A stretch of DNA of 64,000 nucleotides, taken from the NCBI GenBank assembly GCA_046348225.1, contig JAXMEQ010000007.1:62001-126000 (forward strand). The letters are read 5' to 3'. How positions within the stretch are numbered: position 1 is the first letter of the stretch; each line of letters starts with the position of its first letter. Below are positions 54,324 through 62,174 of this stretch, piece by piece. The notes beneath the pieces were generated by a model that was given only the letters and a program-made list of their open reading frames with translations, was not told the DNA's origin and made no database searches. Origin of the DNA: JAXMEQ01 sp046348225 (GTDB lineage: Bacteria; Pseudomonadota; Gammaproteobacteria; Burkholderiales; Burkholderiaceae_C). Both the position numbers and the translations under genes were made by a program.

Positions 54324-55628
54324 ATGAAGATCCTCATCAAGAACGGCCGCGTGATCGACCCGGCCAGCAACTTCGACGCGATTGCCGATGTGGCCATCGC
54401 AGCCGGGCGCATCCTCGCCATCGGCACCGTCGCCGCCGACTTTGCGCCCAACAAGACGATCGACGCCACCGGCTGCATCGTCGCGCCGGGCCTGGTGGAC
54501 CTGGCCGCCCGCCTGCGCGAGCCTGGCCATGAGCACGAGGGCATGCTCGAGAGCGAAATGGCCGCTGCCGTGGCCGGCGGCGTGACCAGCCTCGTCTGCC
54601 CGCCCGATACCGACCCGGTGCTCGATGAGCCGGGCCTGGTGGAGATGCTCAAGATGCGCGCCGAAAAGCTGCACCAGGCGCGCGTGTTCCCGCTGGGGGC
54701 GCTCACGCGCGGGCTGGCGGGCGAAGTGCTGACCGAAATGGCCGAGCTCACCGAAGCCGGCTGCGTGGGCTTCAGCCAGGCCGAGGTGGCGCTGGCCAAC
54801 ACCCAGGTGCTGCAGCGCGCCCTGCAGTACGCCAGCACCTATGGCTACACCGTTTGGCTGCGCCCGCAGGAGCTGTGGCTGGGCAAGGGCGTGGCCGCCA
54901 GCGGAGCGCTGGCCACCCGGCTGGGCCTGAGCGGTGTGCCGGTGGCGGCCGAGACGATTGCGCTGCACACCATCTTCGAGCTGATGCGTGCCACCAGCGC
55001 CCGCGTGCATCTTTGCCGCATCAGCAGCGCCCCGGGTGTGGCGCTGGTGCGCCAGGCGAAGGACGAAGGCCTGCCCGTGAGCTGCGACATCAGCATCAAT
55101 TCGCTGCACCTGACCGACACTGACATCGGCTACTTTGACAGCCGCATGCGGCTGAACCCGCCGTTGCGCCAGCAGCGCGACCGCGACGCCTTGCGCGAGG
55201 GCCTGGCCGACGGCACCATCGACGCGCTGGTGAGCGACCACACACCGGTGGACGAAGACGCCAAGACGCTGCCCTTTGCCGAGGCGGAGCCCGGCGCCAC
55301 CGGGCTCGAGCTGCTGCTGGGCCTGGCGCTCAAGTGGGGCCAGGAAAGCGGCGTGGGCCTGACGCGCGCACTGGCCGTGCTGACCAGCGAGCCCGCGCGC
55401 GTGCTGGGCAACGCCCTGGGCACGCTGCAGGCCAGCGCCGGGCAACTGGTGGCTGGCGGCGTGGCCGACCTGTGCGTGCTGGACCCGCAGGCCGACTGGA
55501 CCGTCCGGTCCGACGCGCTGCGCAGCCAGGGCAAGCACACGCCGTTTTCCGGCTACGAGCTGCCCGGCCGCGTGCGCTGCACCATCGTGGGCGGGCACAT
55601 TGCGTTCGAGGGCTGGGGCCGGGCCTGA
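54324..55628 (+). CDS. pyrC': dihydroorotase-like protein without metal-binding histidines (PyrC')
   Basis: A 434-residue amidohydrolase-fold protein. In active dihydroorotases the N-terminal metal motif is DxHxHxREPG; here it reads DLAARLREPG, so both histidines are lost. The later histidine of the GTV...HCED region is also missing (VWLRPQELW), while VSDHTPVDEDAK is retained. It follows pyrB by 4 bases. In Pseudomonas such a PyrC' is inactive and holds the ATCase dodecamer together. The real dihydroorotase must be elsewhere. Confidence 0.88.
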   Translation: MKILIKNGRVIDPASNFDAIADVAIAAGRILAIGTVAADFAPNKTIDATGCIVAPGLVDLAARLREPGHEHEGMLESEMAAAVAGGVTSLVCPPDTDPVLDEPGLVEMLKMRAEKLHQARVFPLGALTRGLAGEVLTEMAELTEAGCVGFSQAEVALANTQVLQRALQYASTYGYTVWLRPQELWLGKGVAASGALATRLGLSGVPVAAETIALHTIFELMRATSARVHLCRISSAPGVALVRQAKDEGLPVSCDISINSLHLTDTDIGYFDSRMRLNPPLRQQRDRDALREGLADGTIDALVSDHTPVDEDAKTLPFAEAEPGATGLELLLGLALKWGQESGVGLTRALAVLTSEPARVLGNALGTLQASAGQLVAGGVADLCVLDPQADWTVRSDALRSQGKHTPFSGYELPGRVRCTIVGGHIAFEGWGRA

Positions 55629-56363
55629 ATGAAATCACTGGCCGCGGGCTGGAAGCTGCTGCGCGCGCTGTGGCATGCGGTGGCGGGCTGGCTCACCATC
55701 GTGCTGGTGTTCCCACGCCTGCTGCCCGACCAGCGCAACATCCGCGTGCAGGTGTGGGCGCGGCAGATGCTGGCAGTGCTGGGCATCGACCTGCAAACCC
55801 ATGGCACGCCGCCTGCGCACGGTCCCATGCTGCTGGTGGCCAACCATATCTCGTGGCTGGACATCCTGGTCATGCACGCAGCGCGGCATTGCCGCTTTGT
55901 GTCCAAGAGCGAGGTGCGGCGCTGGCCGCTGATCGGCACCTTGTCCACCGGCGCGGGCACGCTGTACATCGAGCGCGAGTCGCGCCGTGACGCCATGCGC
56001 GTGGTGCACCAGATGGCCGACGCGCTGAAGGCGGGCGACATCCTGGCGGTGTTCCCCGAGGGCACCACCAGCGACGGCGTGAGCCTGCTGCCATTCCACG
56101 CCAACCTGATCCAGGCCGCCATCTCGGCCGGCGCGCCGGTGCAGCCGGTGGCGCTGAGCTTCATCGACGTGGCCACCGGCCAGCCCAGCCTGGCGCCCTG
56201 CTACATCAACGACGACACCCTGTTCGGCTCCATCTGGCGCACCCTCACCGCCCCGCGCATCGCCGCCGTGGTGACCTATGGCGAGCCCCAGCCCGCCGAA
56301 GGCCGTGAGCGCCGGGTTTGGGCGGCGGAGTTGCGGGCTGAAGTGATGCGCCTGCGCGGGTAA
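55629..56363 (+). CDS. plsC: 1-acyl-sn-glycerol-3-phosphate acyltransferase PlsC-like
   Basis: A 244-residue acyltransferase for phosphatidic-acid synthesis at the inner membrane. Motif HX4D is NHISWLD (about 72-78), and the substrate motif is FPEGTTSDG near 143. The N-terminal hydrophobic segment (VAGWLTIVLVFPRLL) anchors it. It directly follows pyrC' and ends the run started at yqgE. A PlsC paralogue with other acyl preferences is possible. Confidence 0.9.
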   Translation: MKSLAAGWKLLRALWHAVAGWLTIVLVFPRLLPDQRNIRVQVWARQMLAVLGIDLQTHGTPPAHGPMLLVANHISWLDILVMHAARHCRFVSKSEVRRWPLIGTLSTGAGTLYIERESRRDAMRVVHQMADALKAGDILAVFPEGTTSDGVSLLPFHANLIQAAISAGAPVQPVALSFIDVATGQPSLAPCYINDDTLFGSIWRTLTAPRIAAVVTYGEPQPAEGRERRVWAAELRAEVMRLRG

Positions 56364-56364
56364 A

Positions 56365-56430
56365 GTTGCTATTATTTTTATAGCGGCTTGCAAATGTTTT
56401 GTGCGGGCTGCAGGCTGATTTGGCTTGAAT
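56365..56430. repeat. dispersed palindromic repeat, copy 7
   Basis: GTTGCTATTATTTTTATAGCG, then GCTTGCAAATGTTTTG and the tail GCGGGCTGCAGGCTGATTTGG. It begins two bases after the plsC stop and aligns with the copy inside the DUF3108 gene. It is in the same orientation as the copy at 57530, so the two bracket the PIN-like element. Confidence 0.78.
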
Positions 56431-56439
56431 TTCGGGTGC

Positions 56440-56628
56440 TTCAAGCTGGCGCCACTCCACCTTGGTTGGCCAGCGCGCCGGGCGTCCGCACCGTGTCGAC
56501 TCCACATCTCGCGGGCGCCTGCTTCTGGTCCGCCATCGTCATGGCGTCAACATGATGGCTGGCACTCAACCTCTGTGGCAACCGCGAACAGCTCCGTCGC
56601 CCCGCTGCAGCCACCCGTCACGCCTGCG
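56440..56628. repeat. left arm of a 189-bp inverted repeat around the PIN-like gene
   Basis: From TTCAAGCTGGCGCCACTC to CACGCCTGCG. It is the reverse complement of 57273-57461 with about 17 mismatches and no gap over 189 positions (about 91% identity). It ends 36 bases before the PIN-like gene. Confidence 0.9.
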
Positions 56629-56664
56629 AGTGGCGTGGATCGGCAAGACAATACTGGCAACGCT

Positions 56665-57243
56665 ATGTATACGTTTACGCTTGACACCAACTGCATCTTT
56701 GCGCTCGAAGAGTCGCAGCGAATTGACCGATTGCCCGTACTGCAGATCGTCGAAGCGCATTTGCAGAAGCGTGCTTCGGTAGGTCTAGTAGCGATATCAG
56801 CATCCGAGCGCCAGCGAGGCGGGAAACCGCTGGAGAATTTCCGGCAGTTCAAAGATCGCATAGCCGAGCTCGGGCTAGGAAGTCTAGAAATTCTCATCCC
56901 GATGATGTACTGGGATGTCACATTCTGGGATTTTTCTGTCTGGGCGGACGAGACGATGGAAGACTTGGAGCGGCAGATTCACGAAGTCTTGTTTCCGGCA
57001 GTGGGGTTCACGTGGGCTGAGCATTGCGAGCAAACAGGCATGCGGCCAAGCGACATCAATGTCAGCCCCAAGTGGCTGAACGCCAAATGTGATGTTCAAG
57101 TGTTTTGGAGTCATGTATTCCACAAGCGCGATGTTTTCGTAACGTCTGACTTGAACTTTCACGCTGTGACCAAGAAGGAGCGGCTGGAATCGCTTGGTAA
57201 CTGCCGAATTGAGATGCCCAGTGTCGCCGCGACTCTTTGCTAA
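56665..57243 (+). CDS. PIN-like domain protein in an inverted-repeat-flanked insert
   Basis: A 192-residue protein, visibly richer in A+T than its neighbours. The N-terminus MYTFTLDTNCIFALEE has the Asp-Thr-Asn of PIN-domain nucleases (D7), with possible acidic partners E48, D143 and D162 (VFVTSDLNFH). That is the order expected for a PIN active site, but the match to VapC-type toxins is weak and the central 90 residues, rich in Trp and Phe, are unfamiliar. No antitoxin gene is adjacent. It is flanked on both sides by 189-bp inverted repeats, so it was probably acquired. A nuclease role is a hypothesis. Confidence 0.6.
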   Translation: MYTFTLDTNCIFALEESQRIDRLPVLQIVEAHLQKRASVGLVAISASERQRGGKPLENFRQFKDRIAELGLGSLEILIPMMYWDVTFWDFSVWADETMEDLERQIHEVLFPAVGFTWAEHCEQTGMRPSDINVSPKWLNAKCDVQVFWSHVFHKRDVFVTSDLNFHAVTKKERLESLGNCRIEMPSVAATLC

Positions 57244-57272
57244 ATTGGTTCTTTGCAGTCTGAGCAAGGTCC

Positions 57273-57461
57273 CGCGGGCGTGGCGGGTGGCTGCAGCGTG
57301 GCGACGGAGCTGTTCGCGGTTGCCACAGAGGTTGAGGGCCAGCCATCACGTTGACGTGACGATGATGGCGAACCAATAGCAGACACCCGCGAGATGTGGA
57401 GTCGACACGGTGCGGACGCCCGGCGCGCTGGCCAACCAGGGCTGAGTGGCGCCAGCTTGAA
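57273..57461. repeat. right arm of the 189-bp inverted repeat
   Basis: Inverted partner of 56440-56628, starting 30 bases after the PIN-like stop. Both arms keep a similar open frame of about 50 codons (QRAGRPHRVDSTSRG... type) when read inward, but there is no start or ribosome binding site that suggests a protein. Confidence 0.9.
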
Positions 57462-57529
57462 ACGCAAGCCTTCGGCAAGCCCAGGCCGAACGGGATACAG
57501 ATCGACTCAGCTTTAGCAGTCAGTCAAAA

Positions 57530-57587
57530 CGCTATAAAAATAATAGCGCCTTACGCAATATCTATGCGGGCTGCAGCCGGTTTTGGC
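57530..57587. repeat. dispersed palindromic repeat, copy 8
   Basis: Stem CGCTATAAAAATAATAGCG, then CCTTACGCAATATCTATG and GCGGGCTGCAGCCGG. It overlaps the 3' end of the iron transporter ATPase gene and supplies its stop TAA (57553-57551) and last codons. Confidence 0.78.
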
Positions 57588-58726
57588 ATTGAAACCACCT
57601 GCTCCTGCGCGCCTTTCTCCTCTTTGCACGGCATCTGGCACAGCTCGTTGTGGTTCACCGGGCAGGCGCGGTTGAAGGTGACCACGTGGTCCACCTGGGC
57701 GCGGATGCCGATCCACTCACCGACCTTGTGGTCGTGGTGGCTGGGCACATGGGCCAGCACGGTCTCGCCCGTGGCCAGGCGCAGCGTGTAGAGAAACTCC
57801 GAGCCGCGGAACGACTTGCGCAGGATCTCGGCCTTCACCGGTGCGTCGTCGTCGTGCACGATGTCGTCGGCGCGCAGCAGCACGTCGCACTCGCCGGACG
57901 CAAACGCGCAGGGCAGGGGGCACTCGGCTACATCGGTCAGCTCACCCAGCGGCGTCTGCACCACCACCTGGTTGTTCACTTCGCGCAGCGTGGCCGGCGT
58001 GAACACGCCGTGGCCAATGAAGTCGGCCACAAAGCGCGTGGCCGGGCGGTGGTACAGCGTGTACGCGTCGTCCCATTGGTGTAGCCGGCCCTCGTGCATC
58101 ACGCCAATCGCGTCGCCAATCGCAAACGCTTCCATCTGGTCGTGCGTGACAAACAGCGCTGTGGCCTGCGCGGCCTTCAGGATGCCGCGCACCTCGTGCG
58201 CCAGGCGCTCGCGCAGGTCCACGTCGAGGTTGGAAAACGGCTCGTCCAGCAGCAGCAGCTGGGGCCGCGGCGCCAGCGCGCGGGCCAGCGCCACGCGCTG
58301 CTGCTGGCCGCCCGACAGCTCGTGTGGAAAGCGTTGCTGGCTGCCGTCCAGCCCCACCAGCGCCAGCACCTCGGCCACGCGGGCCTTGCGCTCGGGCCTG
58401 GGCAGGTGGTGGATGCCGAAGCCCACGTTGTGCGCCACGTCCAGGTGCGGAAATAGCGCGTAGTCCTGGAACACCATGCCGATGCGACGCTGCTCGGGTG
58501 GCAGGCTCTGGCCAGCGCTGCCCACCACCGTGCCCGAGAGCTTGATCTCCCCCGCCGCCACCGGCTCCAGCCCGGCCACGGCGCGCAGCAGCGTGGTCTT
58601 GCCGCAGCCCGAGGGGCCGATCAGCACGCCGATGTCGCCCGCGCGCAGGCCGAACGACACGTCGTCCACCGCCGGGCGGCTGCGACCGGGGTACTGAACA
58701 CGAAGCTTGGCAACCTCCAGGTACAT
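57551..58726 (-). CDS. fbpC: iron(III) ABC transporter ATP-binding protein FbpC-like
   Basis: A 391-residue ATPase. Walker A GPSGCGKTTL (about 36-45), Q-loop VFQDYALFPH, signature LSGGQQQRVALARAL, Walker B LLLLDEPFSNLD, and H-loop VTHDQ are all intact. The C-terminal 140 residues form the TOBE-type regulatory domain of FbpC/AfuC. It would energise the divergent permease FbpB. Codons for the last ~9 residues come from a dispersed repeat. ATG at 58726 is preferred; another lies three codons upstream inside the presumed Fur region. Confidence 0.87.
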   Translation of the reverse strand: MYLEVAKLRVQYPGRSRPAVDDVSFGLRAGDIGVLIGPSGCGKTTLLRAVAGLEPVAAGEIKLSGTVVGSAGQSLPPEQRRIGMVFQDYALFPHLDVAHNVGFGIHHLPRPERKARVAEVLALVGLDGSQQRFPHELSGGQQQRVALARALAPRPQLLLLDEPFSNLDVDLRERLAHEVRGILKAAQATALFVTHDQMEAFAIGDAIGVMHEGRLHQWDDAYTLYHRPATRFVADFIGHGVFTPATLREVNNQVVVQTPLGELTDVAECPLPCAFASGECDVLLRADDIVHDDDAPVKAEILRKSFRGSEFLYTLRLATGETVLAHVPSHHDHKVGEWIGIRAQVDHVVTFNRACPVNHNELCQMPCKEEKGAQEQVVSMPKPAAARIDIA

Positions 58727-58739
58727 GCGAACCATTGTA

Positions 58740-58758
58740 GATGCTTACAATTCTCATT
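58740..58758. promoter_or_regulatory. Fur-like box between fbpC and fbpB
   Basis: Minus-strand AATGAGAATTGTAAGCATC matches 15 of 19 positions of an AATGATAATTGTTATCATT-type Fur site. It lies in the middle of the 55-bp divergent gap, within 24 bases of both starts, so iron-bound Fur would occlude both promoters. The match is by eye. Confidence 0.62.
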
Positions 58759-58781
58759 TGCATTGCAAGGCCCGATTGCCC

Positions 58782-60398
58782 ATGCCCGCGCGCCGGCTCC
58801 AGTCCCTGTTGTTGTTGATCCTGGCGGTGGTGCTCACGCTGCCGGTGCTGGCCGTGCTCGCGTCGTGGTTCCAGTGGAACGCACAAAGCGGGCAGATCCT
58901 GGGCGAGATGGCCCGCACCGTGCTGCCCGACTACGCGTGGACCACGCTGCGCCTGTGCGTGCTGGTGGGCCTGGGTGTGGCGCTGGTGGGCGGGGCCACG
59001 GCGGCGGCGGTAACGCTGTTTGACTTTCCCGGGCGCAAGACTTTCGAGTGGGCACTGCTGCTGCCACTGGCCATGCCCGCCTATGTGGTGGCCTATGCCT
59101 ACACCGACTTCCTGCAGTTCAGCGGCCCGCTGCAAACCGCGCTGCGGTCCACCTTCGGGCTGGAAAGCCGGGTGTTTCCCGAGGTGCGCAGCGTGGGCGG
59201 TGCCGCCTGGGTGTTCATCTTCTCGCTCTACCCCTATGTGTACCTGCTGGCGCGCACGGCGCTGAGCGAGCGCGCCGCGCACCTGATGGAAGCCGCCCGC
59301 CTGCTCGGCGCGCCGCTGTCGCGCCGCATCCGCCGCGTGGCGCTGCCGCTGGCGCGGCCGGCGGTGGCCGCGGGCGTGGCGCTGGCACTGATGGAGACGC
59401 TGGCGGACTTTGGTGTCTCCAGCTACTTCGGCATCCAGACCTTCACCACCGGCATCTACAAGGCCTGGCTGTCGATGGACAACCGCGTGGCCGCGGCCCA
59501 GCTTGCGACCGTGCTGCTGCTGGTGGTGGCGGTGCTGCTGCAGCTGGAGCAGCGGGCGCAGCGGCGCATGCGCTTTGCCGCCGGGCGCGGCGCGCGCGCC
59601 GGCTCGGCCGAGGCGCAGCCGGTGCGCCTGCGCGGCCGGCGCCTGGCGCTGGCGTGGCTGGTGTGTGCCGCGCCGGTGCTGATGGGGTTTGTGCTGCCGG
59701 TGCTGTTCATGCTGCGCCCGCTGGCAGCCGACTGGTCGGTGCTGCCCTGGGACCGCTTTGTGCAATGGGCCTTCAACAGCGTGCGGCTGGGCGCCATCAG
59801 CGCGGCACTGGCCGTGGCGTTGGCGCTGCTGCTGGGCTGGAGCCTGCGCCGCGCGCCGGATGCGCTCACGCGCGGTGTGGTGCAGCTCGCCAGCCTGGGC
59901 TATGCGGTGCCGGGCGCGGTCATTGTGGTGGGGCTGCTGCTGCCCGTGGGCTGGCTGCAGCAGGCCGCACCCGGCACCAGCGCGGGCTACTGGGTCACGG
60001 CCACGGTGCTGGGCGTGGTCTGGGCCTACCTGGTGCGTTTTTGCGCGGTGGCGTTGCAGTCGGTGCAAAGCGGCTATTCGCGCATCCCGGCCAGCTTTGA
60101 CGATTCGGCCCGCATGCTGGGCACCACGGGTTTTGGCCTGATGACGCGGGTGCACTGGCCGCTGCTCAAGCGCTCCACCGCCGCCGCAGCGCTGCTGGTG
60201 TTTGTGGACGTGATGAAGGAGCTGCCCGCCACCATGGTGCTGCGCCCCTTCAACACCGACACGCTGGCCGTGGTGGCCTACCAGCTCGCGCGCGACGAGC
60301 GGCTGGGCGAGGCGGCCTTGCCGTCGCTGGCGCTGGTGCTGGTGGGTTTGTTGCCGGTGGTGCTGCTGAGCCGGACGCTGCGGGCGCCGGCGCGTTGA
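58782..60398 (+). CDS. fbpB: iron(III) ABC transporter permease FbpB-like
   Basis: A 538-residue permease made of two fused BPD-type halves, about 12 hydrophobic helices. Both ATPase-coupling EAA loops are visible: EAARLLGAPLSRRIRRVALPLARPA near 195 and DDSARMLGTTGFGLMTRVHWPLLKRS near 450. Fused permeases of this size with an FbpC partner transport Fe3+. No periplasmic ferric-binding protein (FbpA) gene is in the window. The ATG at 58782 follows a short 24-base leader after the Fur-like box. Confidence 0.87.
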   Translation: MPARRLQSLLLLILAVVLTLPVLAVLASWFQWNAQSGQILGEMARTVLPDYAWTTLRLCVLVGLGVALVGGATAAAVTLFDFPGRKTFEWALLLPLAMPAYVVAYAYTDFLQFSGPLQTALRSTFGLESRVFPEVRSVGGAAWVFIFSLYPYVYLLARTALSERAAHLMEAARLLGAPLSRRIRRVALPLARPAVAAGVALALMETLADFGVSSYFGIQTFTTGIYKAWLSMDNRVAAAQLATVLLLVVAVLLQLEQRAQRRMRFAAGRGARAGSAEAQPVRLRGRRLALAWLVCAAPVLMGFVLPVLFMLRPLAADWSVLPWDRFVQWAFNSVRLGAISAALAVALALLLGWSLRRAPDALTRGVVQLASLGYAVPGAVIVVGLLLPVGWLQQAAPGTSAGYWVTATVLGVVWAYLVRFCAVALQSVQSGYSRIPASFDDSARMLGTTGFGLMTRVHWPLLKRSTAAAALLVFVDVMKELPATMVLRPFNTDTLAVVAYQLARDERLGEAALPSLALVLVGLLPVVLLSRTLRAPAR

Positions 60399-60469
60399 GC
60401 GGGCGCGATACAAGCCTGGCGCCCCGACAGGAACCGCACTTCCCTCTGTAAACTGAAGGCAAGGGGCCG

Positions 60470-60492
60470 ATGTGCCCCCAAATGTGCCCCCA
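60470..60492. repeat. tandem direct repeat before the integrase gene
   Basis: ATGTGCCCCCA twice, at 60470-60480 and 60482-60492, period 12. Lies 18 bases before the integrase start. Candidate binding site of the integrase or its regulator. Confidence 0.5.
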
Positions 60493-60509
60493 GACCACAG
60501 AGGTGACCC

Positions 60510-61715
60510 ATGAAACTGACCGACACGAAGCTGCGCAGCCTGACAAAGCCGGGGAAGTACTTTGACGGCGGCGGCCTGTATCTGGAGCTGACAGCCGCTG
60601 GCGGCCGTTACTGGCGCGTGAAGTACCGCGCCGGGGGCAAGGAAAAGCGCCTGGCGCTGGGGGTGTACCCGGCCGTCAGCCTGAAGGACGCGCGGGACAA
60701 GCTGGCCGAAGCCCGCAAGGCGCTGCAGGCGGGCACCGACCCGGGCGAGCTGCGCAAGGAAGCCAAGGCCAAAGCCCAGCACGAGGCCGCGAACTCGCTG
60801 GAAGCGGTGGCCCGCGACTGGCTGAAGCACCAGGCAGGCAAGTGGGAGCCTGTCACGCTGGCCCGCATCACGGCATCCCTGGAGGCCGATATTTTCCCCA
60901 CGCTGGGGGCTCGCCCGATGGCATCGCTCAAGGCCCGCGACGTGCGCGACGCAGTGAAGGCCATCGAGAAGCGCGGCGCTGCCGACCAGGCGGGCCGCGT
61001 GTTGCAGCGGGTGAAGGCGATCTTTCGCTACGCGGTGACACACGAGCGCATCGACAGCAACCCCATGTTGGACCTGATGCCCGCTGAGGTGCTGAAGCCG
61101 CGCCATGTGCAGCACCGGCCCGCGCTGGCAGATCGGGAGCTGCCTGAGTTCCTGGCCAAGCTGGCGAGCTATGACGGTGACCCGCACACGGTGCAGGCGC
61201 TGCGCCTGCTGATGTTGACGGCCGTTCGCCCTGGCGAGGTGCGGGGTGCCCGCTGGGCAGAGTTCGACCTTGAGGCCGCGCAGTGGCGCATTCCGGCAGA
61301 GCGCATGAAGATGCGCACCGAGCACCTTGTGCCACTGTCCACGCAGGCCCTGGAGGTGCTACGCACCATGCAGCCCCTGACCGGGGAGCGTGATCTTGTG
61401 TTCCCCAGCCCGTTCTACCCGAGCAAGCCATTGAGCGAAAACACATTCAACAGTGCAATGGCCCGCATGGGCTACAAGGGCACGGCCACAGCGCACGGCT
61501 TCAGGGCCTTGTTTTCCACCGTGGCCAATGAATGCGGCTGGAACCCTGATGTGATCGAGCGCCAGCTCGCGCACGCTGAGCGCAACGAAGTCCGGGCGGC
61601 CTACCACCGGTCCACCTACCTGCAAGACCGAACGAAGCTGCTCCAGTGGTGGGCGGACTATCTCGACGGCCGCAAGGCTGGCAACGTGGTCAAACTCCCG
61701 AAACGAGCCGCCTGA
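60510..61715 (+). CDS. int: tyrosine-type site-specific integrase, P4-like (DUF4102)
   Basis: A 401-residue tyrosine recombinase. The N-terminal arm-binding DUF4102 domain (about 1-90) has DGGGLYLELTAAGGRYWRVKY. A SAM-like core-binding domain follows (about 95-185). The catalytic set is R240 (TAVRPGEVRG), K267/H272, H329-x2-R332 (AHGFRALF), H355 and the nucleophile Y365 (AAYHRS). All residues are intact, so it should be active. It defines the left end of an integrated element, starting 111 bases after fbpB. No tRNA is adjacent, so the attachment site is not the usual tRNA 3' end. Confidence 0.94.
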   Translation: MKLTDTKLRSLTKPGKYFDGGGLYLELTAAGGRYWRVKYRAGGKEKRLALGVYPAVSLKDARDKLAEARKALQAGTDPGELRKEAKAKAQHEAANSLEAVARDWLKHQAGKWEPVTLARITASLEADIFPTLGARPMASLKARDVRDAVKAIEKRGAADQAGRVLQRVKAIFRYAVTHERIDSNPMLDLMPAEVLKPRHVQHRPALADRELPEFLAKLASYDGDPHTVQALRLLMLTAVRPGEVRGARWAEFDLEAAQWRIPAERMKMRTEHLVPLSTQALEVLRTMQPLTGERDLVFPSPFYPSKPLSENTFNSAMARMGYKGTATAHGFRALFSTVANECGWNPDVIERQLAHAERNEVRAAYHRSTYLQDRTKLLQWWADYLDGRKAGNVVKLPKRAA

Positions 61716-61736
61716 TACGGGGCAAGGCAGCGGGTG

Positions 61737-61750
61737 TGCATGCGCATGCA
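61737..61750. repeat. 14-bp perfect palindrome after int
   Basis: TGCATGCGCATGCA, 22 bases beyond the integrase stop. No T-run follows, so it is more likely a protein site than a terminator. Confidence 0.4.
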
Positions 61751-61784
61751 ATGGTCACGTCTCGTGTATTCCCGCCCAAAGTGC

Positions 61785-61887
61785 GGGGACAGTGGGGACA
61801 AAGCTGCTGTTTCCAGCATTGGCGCGGCTTTACGGCATGCAGGGCAGCGGGGACACGGAGGGGACAGTTTGGGGACGAAGTGGGGAC
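61785..61887. repeat. GGGGAC iterons, four of them with exact 11-bp period
   Basis: GGGGAC occurs six times, starting at 61785, 61794, 61849, 61860, 61871 and 61882. The last four are spaced exactly 11 bp apart, about one helical turn, as in a phased binding array. It lies in the 446-bp gap between int and the RadC-like gene. Apart from these iterons, the palindrome at 61737 and one small open frame, I see nothing else in that gap. Confidence 0.65.
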
Positions 61888-61901
61888 AGGAACCTATATA
61901 G

Positions 61902-62174
61902 ATGAATGCTCAATCACTCATTCAGTTATCTCCGCCCCGCTGCTATCCGGCTGGCGTATCGCTGAGGCGCATCACCTTGGGCATTGCAGGACTTTGCAGG
62001 AATTTCGCGCGAAAGGGCCTTCCCTTGGGGCCTTCCCCCCGGCCCGCGCCCGCAACCGAACACGCCTTACCCGGCGGCGATAGCCGGGCAAAAAAGACGG
62101 GGCCGGGCGGTGCGGTAACACCCCCAGCCCCTGACCACCCAAGCACAACGGAGGTGCCTCAATGGCTACTGTGA
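61902..62174 (+). CDS. possible small protein (low support)
   Basis: An open frame of 90 codons in the int-radC gap, Pro/Arg-rich, with no recognisable domain. It overlaps the RadC-like start by 13 bases. The composition is that of G+C-rich non-coding DNA, and no clear ribosome binding site precedes it. A leader or element-specific peptide cannot be excluded. Confidence 0.25.
   Translation: MNAQSLIQLSPPRCYPAGVSLRRITLGIAGLCRNFARKGLPLGPSPRPAPATEHALPGGDSRAKKTGPGGAVTPPAPDHPSTTEVPQWLL

Noticed and set aside
56665..57243. Toxin-antitoxin pair with the PIN-like gene.
   Set aside because: No small antitoxin gene is upstream or downstream; the flanks are the inverted-repeat arms.
56440..57461. Inverted repeats as integron attC sites.
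   Set aside because: The arms are too long and are symmetric to each other rather than self-folding; I could not find a proper GTTRRRY/RYYYAAC pair at the ends, and no integron integrase is in the window.
57062..57478. Open frame of about 50 shared codons in both inverted-repeat arms as a protein.
   Set aside because: No ribosome binding site or convincing start, and the two arms differ by frame-neutral and frame-changing positions alike; the similarity follows from the DNA repeat.
60399..60509. tRNA attachment site for the integrated element.
   Set aside because: No cloverleaf or tRNA 3' end can be found between fbpB and int.
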